Assembly (NCBI GenBank): GCA_025667525.1
Contig: CM046875.1
Span: forward strand, 286,396,140 to 286,460,139
Reading direction: 5' to 3'
Origin: Glebionis coronaria
Taxonomy: Eukaryota > Streptophyta > Magnoliopsida > Asterales > Asteraceae
Length of the DNA: 64,000 nt
The notes under the pieces are model-generated. The model saw nothing but the letters and a program-made list of their open reading frames with translations, was not told the origin of the DNA and made no database searches. Of the stretch, positions 1 to 11,587 are shown piece by piece. Positions within the stretch are counted from its first letter, which is position 1, and every line of letters begins with the position of its first letter. The position numbers were made by a program, and so were the translations under genes.

Positions 1-321
1 TCACCAGCCGTCTCATCACCGCCAGTGGCACCAGCCGTATCTAAGGAGTCCGTCAGGCATGAGTAGACTAGGTGTACTAGATCTTTTGTACATCATGATA
101 AGCTATTAGGGTTGCATCCCGGCTATCATGATATAGGACCTCATGTATTTGTACTTTCCTTTATCAGTTGTATCTTTGTACTGTACTATTTAGATTATGG
201 ATTCATAGATGTTGTACTTTATATTATGTGTACCACCATCCCAGACAGGCGGTCTGTGCTCTGTCTTGGATTGGTTGTGCAATTTCTACTGTATTCCTAT
301 TCTAGACATATGGCATGTACT
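1..321 (+). other. Unassigned flank left of element A, with a short ORF tail
   Basis: Frame 1 is open from the window edge to a TAG at 64-66. It encodes a Pro/Ala/Ser/Val-rich tail ending SKESVRHE. The rest looks like AT-rich 3' untranslated or leader DNA. The stretch is contiguous, once element A is removed, with 14979-15128 just upstream of the T gag frame. It may therefore be the leader of T or an older neighbour. I could not match it to T's 3' LTR, and no PBS is visible. The 70-codon plus-strand frame at 112-324 has no recognisable features. Confidence 0.3.
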
Positions 322-2937
322 TGAAATGTGTATAGTTGAAGTTCGTTTTCTCAGTTCTTAACAAACTGAAAGTCCTAACAATATCTAGTTTATAATTGTT
401 TTTGGTTGGTAAAAGTATTTGGATATTCTATTTCTAATTCAACAATCAATTAAAAATGAAAAAATATTAACTATGTAACAGTAAAACAAATTGTCAAATA
501 CCACATTTTTCATTCAAATAAGGACAAGGTACTAGTAAACTAAGCACAAGTAACCAACTAACAAGTTTAGCAAGAAAATGTAACTAATTCAACAATCTAA
601 CAAATTTACCAAATTTAACAAACTTAACCAACTAGAAAATGTAACAAATTTCAACAAAATTACAACTAACTATTTTATAAAAGTAATGTGACAAATTTAA
701 CAAAGTCTAAATTTTATTAATAGAACAAATTCATTTTTTTTAAAAAAAATTCTAAATCAATTTTTTTAAAACTGTTATTATCTAACAATAAATGCAAAAC
801 TAGCAAACATGTCAAACTAACCTGTCAAACTATTACTATCTATCATCTTTTTATAAAAGTATTACTAAACTCCATTTTATGCAGAAAATCAGTAAATGAT
901 CAACTAATATTAAACGAATCAATACACAAATCTATACGATTATCAGTTAACATCAAACAAATAGCAAACAAACAGTTTACCAGCTTAGTCTACTCTACGA
1001 TTATGAATTAACAGATTAAGCTAAATTTGACAGAAAAGTAAACTCAGAGCTTAACCATTACATCCGTCGACTAGTCCATTGATGGCGAAGCTTAGCGCTG
1101 AGCTAGCTTAATCGAACACATTCTTCGAATGTGTACCGAAACAAACTATTATCGTAAATGAACTCGAAGCTATCGAACCAATATCAGCGACTTCACCAAA
1201 AACTGATTGAAACAGGTCCTATGCGAACTTATCGAGCCAACAGTACCATTTATCTTTAAAAAGCACAACTATCAAACAATCGTCGAGTACTTCGTAATCA
1301 AAATCGAACAGAACCACTTACCAAAAACTCACGACAAACAGCGACTAGAAACTAACCGAAACGAAACGAAATTGAAGCTACTTTCGAACCTCTTTCCTGA
1401 AGAAATCTACCATCTAGCTGCTGCACTATCCTTTTATGTCATAAAGTTCGAACTCAACACAATGACGAATCTCGGAATCTACTTCTACTATGCGAATCAG
1501 CTTCGAGCTATGAAACCAAACGAATCGAAACTTCTACTCTATATTACTTCACAACTTCGATCCGAAAACTACTTCGTATGAAACACCGGATATCACTTTC
1601 AACTCGTACTGATCAATCTGCTGCTACAATGAAACCTCGAAAATCCGAATGCGTCTTTGTGAATCTCTCTATACTAAACTCATAGGCTTTAAGTAGCCTA
1701 CGTGATCAACTCTATCGAGCCAGGAACCTCGCTGCACGTACTAGCACGAAAACAGGGCAAACTCGAACTCAATGTGATTATCAAGAACGCCAAATCAATC
1801 GATGATCAGGGAATTAACTTCGATACAACAACTCATCATCAAAGCTTCAACGAATCTCAACCAAACAGTAACAAACTTGAGTGTAAACCAGAAAGGTAGT
1901 GAATTAGCACAGTTAATGAATAAAATTGCAGAACTGATGAAGATTAAAAGAAGTGAAGTGAATTTTATTGAGTTTTGGAATGGAATGATTACAATTCAGT
2001 TACATTAATCGTAACTGCCTAACAAACTAACTGCTAAAGATGTATGTGAGAACTGTGTGTAGAAACACACTGTGAAAGAGAATGTAAAATGAGAGCTAAA
2101 TTTAACTATGTGTGTGTAAATTCTACACACTAAATTCTACGTATCTCAAAAATTAAATACAAAGGCATTATTTATAGTCATGCATGCAGGGGATGGGGTA
2201 TGAATTGTGTTATGACTAATCAGAAATTGCCACGTGTCATGTGATGGTAGGAGTATTACAAGTTTGATCCGGATTAAAGTGTTTTTGAAATGTGATTGGT
2301 TAGGGTGAAAGGTGTTTTGGGATTCAGAAGTGTTTTAAATGAAAATGATTAGTGGCTTTTAATGCACAAGCCTCAGACCATTTTAGTTTGAATAATGACT
2401 GATACATGGCTTATTAATGCTGCTAATTTCCCAATCCGTGTGACATGCTACTTTGCATTCTGATTGGTTAATGTGTGTACACTTTAATCATCAGCTTCCA
2501 ACATTGGCAAAAGTAATCCCTTGACTTGGCAGTATGTAAGTATCTTGTGAAAACTTTAGAGACTTTGTCATTTAGAGTCCTTCATCTTTAAAAGTAAACA
2601 TCTTCAGTCTCTTGACTTGTTGAGTTTGACTTTGACCATGTTTGACTTTGTTCTTGACTTTTCTAACTTCGCACTTTTAGCCCTTCAACTTTGAAAGTTT
2701 GTCAAGAAAGGTCCTTTATCTTCAAATGACTTGTCATATTTGATCCTCCTTCTTTGTCTTTTTCATCCAAATAAGCTTGATTTCTTCTTGTTTGCTTGAT
2801 ATTGTATCCTTCTTACCTATTTATACACAAACACAAAATATACCACATAATTCCGCTTTATAGCACAAAGGTTAGGTATTTTTCATGTGTTTTAGGGTGA
2901 TTTGTTGATAAATTGATATGATTTTTTGCTCATATCA
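322..2937 (-). repeat. Element A left LTR (3' LTR)
   Basis: Matches 12354-14978 over its whole length. The ends are TG...CA. In sense orientation U3 starts at 2937; a TATA box (CTATAAAT) lies at 2170-2177, so most of the LTR is transcribed leader (R-U5). Relative to the right copy it lacks 12 bases near 1530. A TTCGA/TCGAA-rich segment lies at about 1066-1860. Confidence 0.93.
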
Positions 2938-2977
2938 AATCCCCTACACTTGAACATTGCCATGACCTCATGCAATG
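2938..2977 (-). other. Element A 3' polypurine tract with adjacent hairpin
   Basis: Directly beside the left LTR, the sense strand reads AAGTGTAGGGGATT and then the LTR start TGATATG. This fits the plus-strand primer of reverse transcription. Just upstream in the sense direction (2955-2977) is an imperfect inverted repeat, CATTG..CATG / CATG.CAATG. The same tract-plus-hairpin pair occurs in elements B and C. Confidence 0.75.
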
Positions 2978-4443
2978 CTATATATTAAAGCACAAATTTA
3001 CATTCTCCTCATAATTAATCCACCTTGGCCATTATGGAATGCATCTACACTACTCTATACTAAATGATGCATGATTTTGATTTTTTAACAATGCAATGAA
3101 CAAAATACAATTCTATCTATTTCTTTTTTATTTTTCTTGAAATGGTTTTGATGGAAATAACTCATAAAGAATTCAATGACTTTGATTAGGGCTTGGGTAC
3201 CATGGACATTTATCACCCTCAAGTTTCACTTTCCCCATACCAAGCTTAAAAAATGGGATCATTGTATTCACAAGTAAAAAGTGCATCAACTTATTCATGA
3301 CAATTAAATGTGGAACCGGTTATTATTTGAGCAAATTGCTTGAAGGCAAATTTGTCATTATTTCAAGCGTGAAGTATAAGAAATGTAAAATCCAAAAAAT
3401 AAGGAAGCATGGTTTTAATCCTAAGTAATCCTCTCATCCATTACTTGAAAAACCGCTCACAATTAATACAAGTCCGTTTCAAGAGTAATAAGTCATTCGC
3501 CTTATGTGTAAAATCCTCATGTCATGCTTTCATAAGTAGCTACACACTTGCTAAGGAAAGAAAATAAAACTCACGCAATAATTTACATCCGCCATCTTTT
3601 TGAGACTTTGGATCTTCAACCCCGCAACCCGTCAAGGTAATATTGGATTGGAGCAATCTATTGAATCCCCGCAACCCGTCAAGGTAATATTGGAACTCAA
3701 TAGTCACTATAATTAACACCACACTGCCCCTCTTGGGAGTCTTGTATATATATTTTTTTTATTCTTTTTTTTTTCTAGCCACTCATTTTTTTTTCATAAG
3801 CCGCTCTTATTTTTCTTTATTCTCACAAAGAAATTTGAAAAGAATAAAAGGAAAATCACCCGCTAAGTATTAAGCATGACATAAGTCTAGTACACATAAA
3901 ACGTTCTAACTTAGAATCTTAAGACGTACTTATATCAACCATGAATGATTAGACAAAAATGCATAAGAGATTACAAACCAATTAAAACCGTTCTTGATTA
4001 TTTATTAACATATATACATGCGAAGAAAATAGAGGTAAAGAAGAGAAGGGTTTAGCCACAAGTAATTATCATGAAGTTTATCTAGCCCTTTTATACTTGC
4101 TTCAACTCTATCATTTCCCATTCTCCACAAGTTTAAAATCTCAAAGAATGAGATTGGTGGATGCTTAGCCTAATAGACCAATGAAGGACTACATGGTTAA
4201 GGATACTAGCTAGAGGATGCTTAGATAAGCAAACTCGGGTTGAGTCAAAATATCCATGGCGGGCCTAATATGTCAAAGAAGTCTAAATTTGTTAAACCAT
4301 GTCCTTATTATATTTTTTTTTATATATATTCTTGATGAAAAATAAAAGAAGAAATATATACAATGCAAATGTGTTATGCAAATGAAAAATGATTGATGCA
4401 AAAATTATGAATGCATATTTTTGAGGCCAAAGTAGATCAAAAA
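2978..4443 (-). other. Element A 3' noncoding internal region
   Basis: No credible reading frame on either strand; the 60- and 78-codon frames here have no recognisable features. It holds a perfect 28-base direct repeat at 3620-3647 and 3667-3694. The segment around 4105-4270 (TCTATCATTTC ... GAGATTGGTGGATGCTTAG on the plus strand) is clearly homologous to B at about 24510-24690 and, more weakly, to C near 38070. No env-like ORF is present. Confidence 0.6.
3620..3694. repeat. Pair of 28-bp direct repeats
   Basis: Identical copies at 3620-3647 and 3667-3694, 47 bases apart (core CCCGCAACCCGTCAAGG). They occupy a position equivalent to a different direct-repeat pair in elements B (24119, 24268) and C (37643, 37791). 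Confidence 0.85.
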
Positions 4444-7400
4444 TGTGACAATCTAACATTTTCAGGTAGTGAAATATTTTCTCGTATAATATTTTGAAAC
4501 TTATTTTTATGTTGGTTGACGAACTCACAATTTACGGATTTAAATTTGGGCTTACGTGCATAATTTGGCGTCTTTTACGACTAAACCGAAAACCTTAGGA
4601 TTACGTATTTACGTTTTTGAACTCCATTTTTGATGAGACAATTTTTATTGGATTCGTTTTGTGACATTGATTCATAATTTATAAAAACGTTTTTCGTAAA
4701 ACGACCCGAGGGCACGCAAATCGAGAAAACTAGAATCGAGGAATACCCGTAAACTAGTGAGATGGGACAAAATACATTGTCCCACCCCACTAGCTAGTTT
4801 GGACGGCACCAACATGACACCACAACCTTATGTGGCATCATGTTAGCTAAATGTTTACAAGTGTAAACAAAGCTTACTCTTTAAGCTTTTCCTAGTCAAA
4901 ACCACTAGCAACTAACTCACACCACCATTTACTTACATGCAAAATCAACACAAATCCTCTCAAACACTCCCTCCCTTTCCGTCCATATTCAAGCTACAAA
5001 CACCCCTTTTGATCTTTTCTAGCCATGAAATACATGTTTACTAGCTCTATCATGGAGTTATCTTGAAGCCTTGATCATTTGGTGGCCATATTAACAACAT
5101 TGGAGGTGATTTGCTTGTGTCCTAGGGCTGATTTCTCAACTTATGTTCTTGGTATTTGATGATCTTGGAGTTACTTGTGGTGTTCATCAAGTTCTTGTCT
5201 TCCAAAAACAAGAAATACACTTGGTTGGTAAAGAAGATCATCCTCTCTATTTTCTCTTATTATTTTTGTAAAGAACAAATGTATTTTATTTATTATTGTA
5301 TATGTATATGATGTATATATGATGATAAAAATGTTGTGTGGGGATCAAGTGTTGATAAATATGCTTAAAAAGGTTAATAACTATAAGAAATGAGGCTAAA
5401 ATCTTGATTATTTAGTTGGCTGTATAAAAACAGTATATAACTAAACCATGAACTGATAAACTTGCATGGTATGATCTATTTACAGTAAGTACAAGATGTT
5501 ATACACATGTGAGAGTTGGACATGCAATGGAATCAATATAATGAGTGAGATATGATCAAAACAAGTTGGGTGTTCTAATCTGAATAAGCAGTTTTGTAGG
5601 GACTGTTAAGGCAAGATAAACTTAAAATGAGCAGTAGCTATAACTAAGTTAAATGTATCACATAATATGAAGAACATGTCATCTAAAAATGAGCTTCTAA
5701 TTCATTATAGAACTCTAGATATGGTAAAAATGGTGAACATGAAGATAAAAATCAGATTTTGAGAATTAATGTTTATTATTATTATATAAGCACTCACATT
5801 TTATTGTATAAAATGTAAAATAAAAACCCACTAACTTATGAAACTTATTTATATAAATATGTAAAAGGTTAATTAAATGGATAAATTATATAAATGGTGG
5901 TGAAATAATACTTATAAGTAATAAAAACTATAAACTTGATTTTTACGACTTTTTCGGCTATTACCGTAAAATTAACGTTTTTCGCCAAATAAAACTTAGA
6001 CGATCAAACCCGTCTAATGTAAAGTTTATAAAAGTCATATAATGATATATAAGTAACTAATACAAGTAAAAACCGATAAAACTCGAACTATAGGAAATAC
6101 GGACATTAACGAGCTAACTAAGCATATTGGACTAATAATTGGACTAAATAAGTTAACCACTTATAAAAAGAACTTATTGGGCTTAACCCATTTGGGCCCA
6201 ACATAGAAAGTATAGATACTGATAATATAGGTATAAAATAGATTAAAACAAGTTAAAGAACTTATACTAAGCTTAATGGACTTAAAATAGGTAAATAGAT
6301 AAAACTAGCAAACTTGTAAAAAGTTACCAAAACGTAAACACTAAAATGAGTAAACAAGGATATATAAACCCACTTGATCATCATCATATGTACAAAATCA
6401 TCATATGTATATTTTTATTTTGATAAGAGTCATTGGACAAAGTCTAAGACCGATTATTATTTATATAGGTTTCCGTGACCGAAGCACGCCCGTAGCCGGT
6501 AATCCGCCTTTCATTATCAACGTGAGTTCATAGCCTCGCACTCTTTTAAATGTTTTATAAAATGATTTGTAAACCCGCGAGGGAGATAACATGCTAGATT
6601 TTGATAAAAATAGAACACAAGTAGTCCCGATGGTATGCTTAATGATATGGACCCGAATGATGCTATGACCCTATAAACGAGACTAAAAGGATTATTAGTA
6701 GTTAGGTTATGTCACTTAAAGTCCCATTAGCATGAATTGTGAACTACCGGGATTTGGTAGACGCTTATGCATTTGATAGTACTATTTGGGGACGATCACC
6801 CCAGTTCGCGCCTTGACGGTTGATCTCCGTCGTACCACATTGATTGGTAAGCGAATTTATGTATGAGAAGACTCCATAGCGTGATTTTTGTGACGAAACG
6901 CTCACTTAGATGGGAAAATTGTTTGTCGGGTTCGCGGCCCGCTGTTTTCATAGTAAGGTAACAATGTCATGCGACTAATAATAATCCTACAACCTATATA
7001 ATCCTAATCCAAATAAAATGTATCCTATACATAATGTAATCCAGTAACGACGCTAATAACGATGAATATATTACCTATTATGGTAATATTGAGACTACGG
7101 TCTCATGGACGGTTTAATATGTATGCTTGATTCATATATTGCCTGACTAGCAATACGTGGACTTACTTCCGATATTATACTTGTGTTCTGATTTTAACGA
7201 TTGTTTTATATAACGGTTTTTATTAAACTCTATGAATTCACTCGGCATTCGCTGATATGATTTTTGCATGTTTTTATCTCAGGTGCTTGAAGGTAATCCG
7301 GATGGAGATCGACTCTGATGGCCCACATAATATTAAAAATGTTCATTCGATCTATGTTTTGTAAACTTAATGACCTGTATAATTTGGGATCTGTTGTACA

Positions 7401-7545
7401 CTTTAAAACTTTAAATCGAATGAATGTTTGTTAAACCTTGTACAACCATTTTTATGTGTTGTCTATGATTGGAGTTATTGTGCTATCCCGTAACACTCTG
7501 AAAGACCCTTCCGCTGTACCGATACGAAAATTAAGAAGTGTTACA
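4444..7545 (+). mobile_element. Solo LTR S, chromovirus-like, inserted in element A
   Basis: A 3.1-kb noncoding block starts TGTGACAATC and ends AAGTGTTACA. It is flanked by AAAAA on both sides (4439-4443 and 7546-7550). Removing it joins a GGCCAAAG... left flank to AAAAATTTGAAAAATG, which matches the uninterrupted sequence of element B around 24784-24814. That gives a natural empty site. No coding domain lies inside, so it is an LTR left by LTR-LTR recombination. Its segment order (pyrimidine-rich CTCCCTCCC near 4970; GTGAGTTCATAGCCTCGC near 6522; CATGC near 6590) parallels T's 3' LTR, suggesting the same broad lineage and plus orientation. Confidence 0.85.
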
Positions 7546-8114
7546 AAAAATTTGAAAAATGTTTGAAAAATTAATTTCCAAGTTATCATGAAGATCAATG
7601 ACAAGTTCTAGGTAAGGTCACTTCGATAGAAGACCCCCTACACTTAAGCTAAACATTGTCCTCAATGTTTAAGAGCATGGAAGTATAAAAACGTCCCCTA
7701 CACTTATGACAATGAATAGACTTTGCTTAACCCAAGTTAAGGAAAGGGCAACTATTGGTGAATTCGTGTTTAAGCACAAGGTGTCAATGAAAGATCACAA
7801 TAGTAACGAAGTGAACCGGATACAAGGGCCTCCTCCATAAGCTCCAAAGCATGAATTGAGAGAGAGCAACCCTACAAACACGAAGAAGACAAAAGATAGG
7901 CACCCCCCTACACTTCATCTCGACTATATACCCTTTTATGAATCCTATCCTATCACACTCTATGCTAGATGATCTAATCCTAGTTATTCAAGCTTGATTT
8001 AAGGAGTCTCTAGCTCGACTCATCCCACACTCAAAAGTGTCTAAAACCTATCATGGAGAAGAAAAAATTTTCCCCTTTTTAAGAAAAGTCTCCATGATGA
8101 GGTAAAACAAGTTT
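7546..8114 (-). other. Element A noncoding region with polypurine tracts and a perfect hairpin
   Basis: No gene. The sense strand carries three AAGTGTAGGGG-like tracts (about 7634-7645, 7694-7705 and 7904-7915). A perfect inverted repeat AAACATTG-TCCT-CAATGTTT occupies 7651-7670, and the same hairpin recurs in B and C. The sequence follows the last coding frame of A, where B and C also carry the module after integrase. Confidence 0.65.
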
Positions 8115-8726
8115 TCAATGATCAAAACTCCATAAATATCCCCCAGGATCAAATACATAATTACCAACCCATTTATAACACAATTCAACAACTAACTTCC
8201 CAAGCAATGGTGAAAAGAGTGAGGTGTTGCTCTCTAAAATATTTGCCCATATGTTCTCCAAAAGGTGATAAGGTAATACTCTCAATGCTTGCACAAGTTT
8301 TCCTTTTGTTGCATCAGGCGGATACTGAGATGGTTTAGCAAGCTCTATGCCAGGATCAAAAATCCGTTCCTTGATGGGAAAACAACAAGTGTTGGTTGCC
8401 TTAGAAGATTCTCCTTTGTAGTTCACATGGTAAGAGAAAGGTTGTGGAGGCATGGGTAACAACAAGCTCTTGAAAGGAACCATCATGACTTGTTTTCCTT
8501 TATCACTTTGAAAGGTTGAGGTAGGCAAGGAAGAAGGTAAAGGATCTTCATGCAATAGAGATTCTAAATAGAGTATGTCCCCCTCCTCATCAAGATATCC
8601 AAGAGTATACTCAAAAGGTATATCCACCTCTAAAAACTCATCAATCTCATCAATGATAGAATCCTCCTCATCTCCATAAACATCATAGATAGGTCTATCA
8701 AAGATTGGTGATTCCTCAAAACCCAA
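8115..8726 (-). CDS. Acidic C-terminal frame of element A, unknown function
   Basis: A 203-codon frame that begins inside the tail of the protease frame in another phase. It is probably the natural continuation of the Gag-protease polyprotein after a one-base shift near 8900, not an independent gene. The first part is rich in Asp and Glu (for example GDEEDSIIDEIDEFLE). The C-terminal half is more hydrophobic and ends WVGNYVFDPGGYLWSFDH. I recognise no RT, RNase H, integrase or Env motif. In B and C the equivalent position, after the protease and an acidic linker, leads into RT; here it does not. It may be a diverged linker fused to element-specific sequence, or an accessory domain. Confidence 0.55.
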   Translation of the reverse strand: MGFEESPIFDRPIYDVYGDEEDSIIDEIDEFLEVDIPFEYTLGYLDEEGDILYLESLLHEDPLPSSLPTSTFQSDKGKQVMMVPFKSLLLPMPPQPFSYHVNYKGESSKATNTCCFPIKERIFDPGIELAKPSQYPPDATKGKLVQALRVLPYHLLENIWANILESNTSLFSPLLGKLVVELCYKWVGNYVFDPGGYLWSFDH

Positions 8727-9667
8727 AGAAGTATGATCATCAACAAATGGAGAGTCACAAGTAGAAATCTCATCATCACTGTAGTCATCATATATTGGTG
8801 TATCAGAAAGAAGAGATTCTTCATCACTAAAGTCCGCATGAATATCGTCATCATTATGGAAAAGTGGATTGTCATAGGGAGTGTCACCAAAGTTAGCTCT
8901 TGAGGTTCATGAAAATCCAAGGATGAAGTAATGGAAGCTATAGTCTCAACATATGGAGGATCATAATTACCACTTGTGCAAGCTTCATGAAAATATTCAC
9001 CACAAACTTCATCAAGGATATCAACTTGATTTACCTCCTTATCAATAACATCAATATGCTTCACTGTCTCGGGTTCATTGGATTTCTTAGACGACTTCCC
9101 CATGTTAAACAAAACTCTTTCATCTCCTACCCGCATTATGAGTTCACCTTCCGCCACATCTATTAGAGTTCGACCCGTTCTCAAAAATGGCCTACCAACA
9201 ATCAAAGGAACTCTCGGATCCATATCATAATCAACTACCACAAAATCCGCGGGAAAAGTAAATCTATCAACCCCAACAAAAACATCTTCCGCAATTCCCA
9301 CCGGATAAGTTATAGTACGGTTGGCCAACTCAAGAGTCATCTTAGTAGGAGTGAGCTCGGGAAGTGAAAGTCTCTTCCAAACCGATAATGGCATAAGATT
9401 TATGCTTGCTCCTAAATCCGCTAAAGCCATACAATTTTCCACCCCCGGGAAATTGCAAGGAATCAAAAACCTCCCCGGATCTCTGAGCTTAGTAGGCAAC
9501 TTCTTAAGCAAAACCGCCGAGCAATTTCCATTCAAGGAAGCATTAGGCAAATCCACCAATCTCTCCTTGTTATAAAGTAAGTCCTTAATCATCTTAGCAA
9601 ACTTAGGCATATTAGCTAAAGCTTCCGCAAAGGAGATATTGATGTTAAGTTGCTTGAACATCCTCAA
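8630..9667 (-). pseudogene. Element A retroviral-type aspartic protease region
   Basis: Athila-type protease segment of the Gag-Pol polyprotein. Visible hallmarks are the catalytic LADLGASIN motif, the following NLMPLSVWKRLSLPEL, and VPLIVGRPFLRTGRTLID. These are also present in B and C. The upstream SFAEALANMPKFAKM linker is likewise shared. The frame is joined to the preceding Gag linker by a one-base shift near 9665. It runs out of phase near 8900, so the last 80 or so residues are off-frame and the true continuation is the 8726-8115 frame. The enzyme would cleave the polyprotein inside virus-like particles. Confidence 0.85.
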
Positions 9668-10173
9668 AAGTCTGAAACTTGGATATCATCCTTGTTCTTA
9701 AGCTTTTCTTTTCTCAATCTTGATGGATAAGGAAGACTTGGTTTTGGTTGTGGTTGAGTGGTTGATGAAGGATTTTCCTTATTGATTTCTTTATTGTGAG
9801 GTGTGGAAGGTAAAGGAGTAGTAGGTGTAGGATGATGAGGTGTGTTTGATTGAATGGGAGCATTTTGAGGTGGTGAAGTAGATGTAGAAGGCTTGTCACA
9901 TGTAGGAACAAAAGTGGGTGGAACAATAGGAGGCTTAGGAGGTGAAGGATCCTTTGTTGTCTTTCCACTTCTTGTTGAAATAGCATTAACATTTGCTCTT
10001 GGATTTTTTTTTGTGTTAGAAGGTAAAGCCCCTTGTGGTCTTTGATTATAAAGCATCATAAACTTCTTATTTGTGTATTCATGCATTTCTCTCATTCTCT
10101 TCTCATTAGCTTCATGCATTTCTCTTATTCTTTTCTCATTTGCTTGGAACCTCCTTTCATTCTCTTGATTCAT
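9664..10173 (-). pseudogene. Element A Gag C-terminal linker
   Basis: A 169-codon frame linking Gag to protease. It starts with a charged, heptad-like repeat (ANEKRIREMHEANEKRMREMHE-type), likely a coiled coil. Then comes NPRANVNAISTRSGK, the ITTRSGK-like linker also found in C. A long Pro/Thr/Ser-rich tail follows, then PYPSRLRKEKLKNKDDIQV, shared with B. It stops just before the protease frame because of a one-base frameshift. Probably one continuous polyprotein originally. Confidence 0.75.
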
Positions 10174-10543
10174 TTTGTGAAGAAGCTCAATTGTGTTATA
10201 AATTTTGTGGCATATTTCCTTGAAAACCTTGGGGTTGGAAAGGTGGAGGTTGATTGTAAAACCCTTGATTGTTACCTTGAAAGGTATTTCCTTGATTGTT
10301 AAAGGTATTTGGTGGTCTATAGTTATTCCCTTGGTAAGGTGGTCTTTGACCTTGATTCCTTTGTAACACTTGAGGAGGATTTTGTTGAATTTGGGTGGGT
10401 GTTTGGGGTGGGAATCCCAGTGGAGTAAGGTAATTTTGGGACTTGTAAGAAAGGTTATTAGGATTTATATTTGGCTTGAAGTGTTCATGATGTTCCTCTT
10501 GGTAAGCATAACATTCCCCTTGATAACCTTACACCTTATCACA
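10174..10543 (-). pseudogene. Element A degraded Gag tail (Gln/Asn/Pro-rich)
   Basis: Between the gag stop at 10544 and the next open frame, the minus strand translates to a Gln/Asn/Pro-rich stretch with repeated QGNN-type words, broken by several stops. This is the low-complexity region after the zinc knuckle in Athila-like Gag. The knuckle itself, at the end of the 347-codon frame, has lost its second cysteine (CESYGGPH) and runs into a stop. Confidence 0.6.
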
Positions 10544-11587
10544 CTATTGATATGAATGGGGACCTCCATAAGACTCACATGAAAGAGTAATAGCATGCAC
10601 ATCATTTGTGGAATGATTGCCCATAGAAATCTTCATAAAGTCATTCATCATAGTTTCTTGCATCTTTTGAGTGTTTTGCATGAGTGTTTGACTTTCCTTT
10701 TGAGCTTGAGTAAATGCTTGAATGCATGAAATGAGTTGAGTTTCCAATGGTGTAGAACTTCCTTCTTGAATGACATGAACTCTTTCATCAAATTGTGTGT
10801 TGGTTTGCACCATTGCTTTGTTCTCAATAATATCCCAAGCCTCTTGAATGGATTTAAGAAGAATATTTCCTCCCGCGGAAGCATTGAGTGAGTCTTGGTG
10901 ATGAGGTTTAAGGCCATTGTAGAAAGTATTGATTTGGTGAACTTCATCTAATCCATGGTTAGGGCATCTCCTCAATAACTCTCTAAACTCCTCCCAAGCA
11001 TCACTAAAGGTTTGACTAGGTTTTTGTTGAAAGCCTATAATTAAGTTCCTCAAAGCCGTGGTCTTAGATGGGGGAAAGAACTTGTTCAAAAACTTAGTGG
11101 TGAAACCATCCCATGTGGTGATACTATCGGGTGGTTGTGTGTCTAACCAATGCTTAGTCGGACCCTCTAGTGAAAATTGCACCAATATCAACTTAATGGC
11201 ATCATGGGGAACTCCATGGTACTTAATGGTGTTGCAAAGAGCAAGAAATTTCTTAAGGTGATCATGAGGATTATCATTCTTGTTTCCATAAAAAGGTGTG
11301 TTTGAAACCAAGTTAATCATATCCGTTTTTAGCTCAAATGAATTTACGGGAATATCGGGTATCTTGATAGCATCGGCATATCCGTGAACATTGGATTGCA
11401 AACGTTCCATCAAAGAACGAGTATCAACAGCCATGGCTTCTTGTTGTGGATGAATCAAAGCACGATTCTCGTGATCGGCTTGATGGACGGTGGTGTTCTT
11501 ACTCTTTCTCTTTTTCTTCCTTTTCGGAGGAAGGGGTTGTACACCAATCGGTATTTGTGCACGCCCGCGAGTGAGCATGCAACTCAA
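10544..11587 (-). CDS. Element A Gag (capsid domain), truncated
   Basis: A 347-codon frame with a basic N-terminus (KRKKKRKSK), then the retrotransposon Gag capsid domain at about residues 60-250. Family signatures include HDHLKKFLALCNTIKYHGVP, SLEGPTKHWLDTQPPDSI, FLNKFFPPSKT, QTFSDAWEEFRELLRRCPNHG and FYNGLKPHHQDSLNASAGGN. These match the Gag of B and C segment by segment. Gag forms the particle that packages element RNA. It ends prematurely in a damaged zinc knuckle (CESYGGPHSY, stop), so nucleic-acid binding would be impaired. The leader to the PBS is about 750 bases. Confidence 0.88.
   Translation of the reverse strand: MSCMLTRGRAQIPIGVQPLPPKRKKKRKSKNTTVHQADHENRALIHPQQEAMAVDTRSLMERLQSNVHGYADAIKIPDIPVNSFELKTDMINLVSNTPFYGNKNDNPHDHLKKFLALCNTIKYHGVPHDAIKLILVQFSLEGPTKHWLDTQPPDSITTWDGFTTKFLNKFFPPSKTTALRNLIIGFQQKPSQTFSDAWEEFRELLRRCPNHGLDEVHQINTFYNGLKPHHQDSLNASAGGNILLKSIQEAWDIIENKAMVQTNTQFDERVHVIQEGSSTPLETQLISCIQAFTQAQKESQTLMQNTQKMQETMMNDFMKISMGNHSTNDVHAITLSCESYGGPHSYQ

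Noticed and set aside
1207..1581. 124-codon plus-strand ORF in LTR A, with a 128-codon copy at 13236-13622
   Set aside because: The two copies are just the two LTRs, so conservation is not independent. The frame is antisense to the element, has no recognisable domain, and lies in the TTCGA-rich block, where stop codons are scarce.
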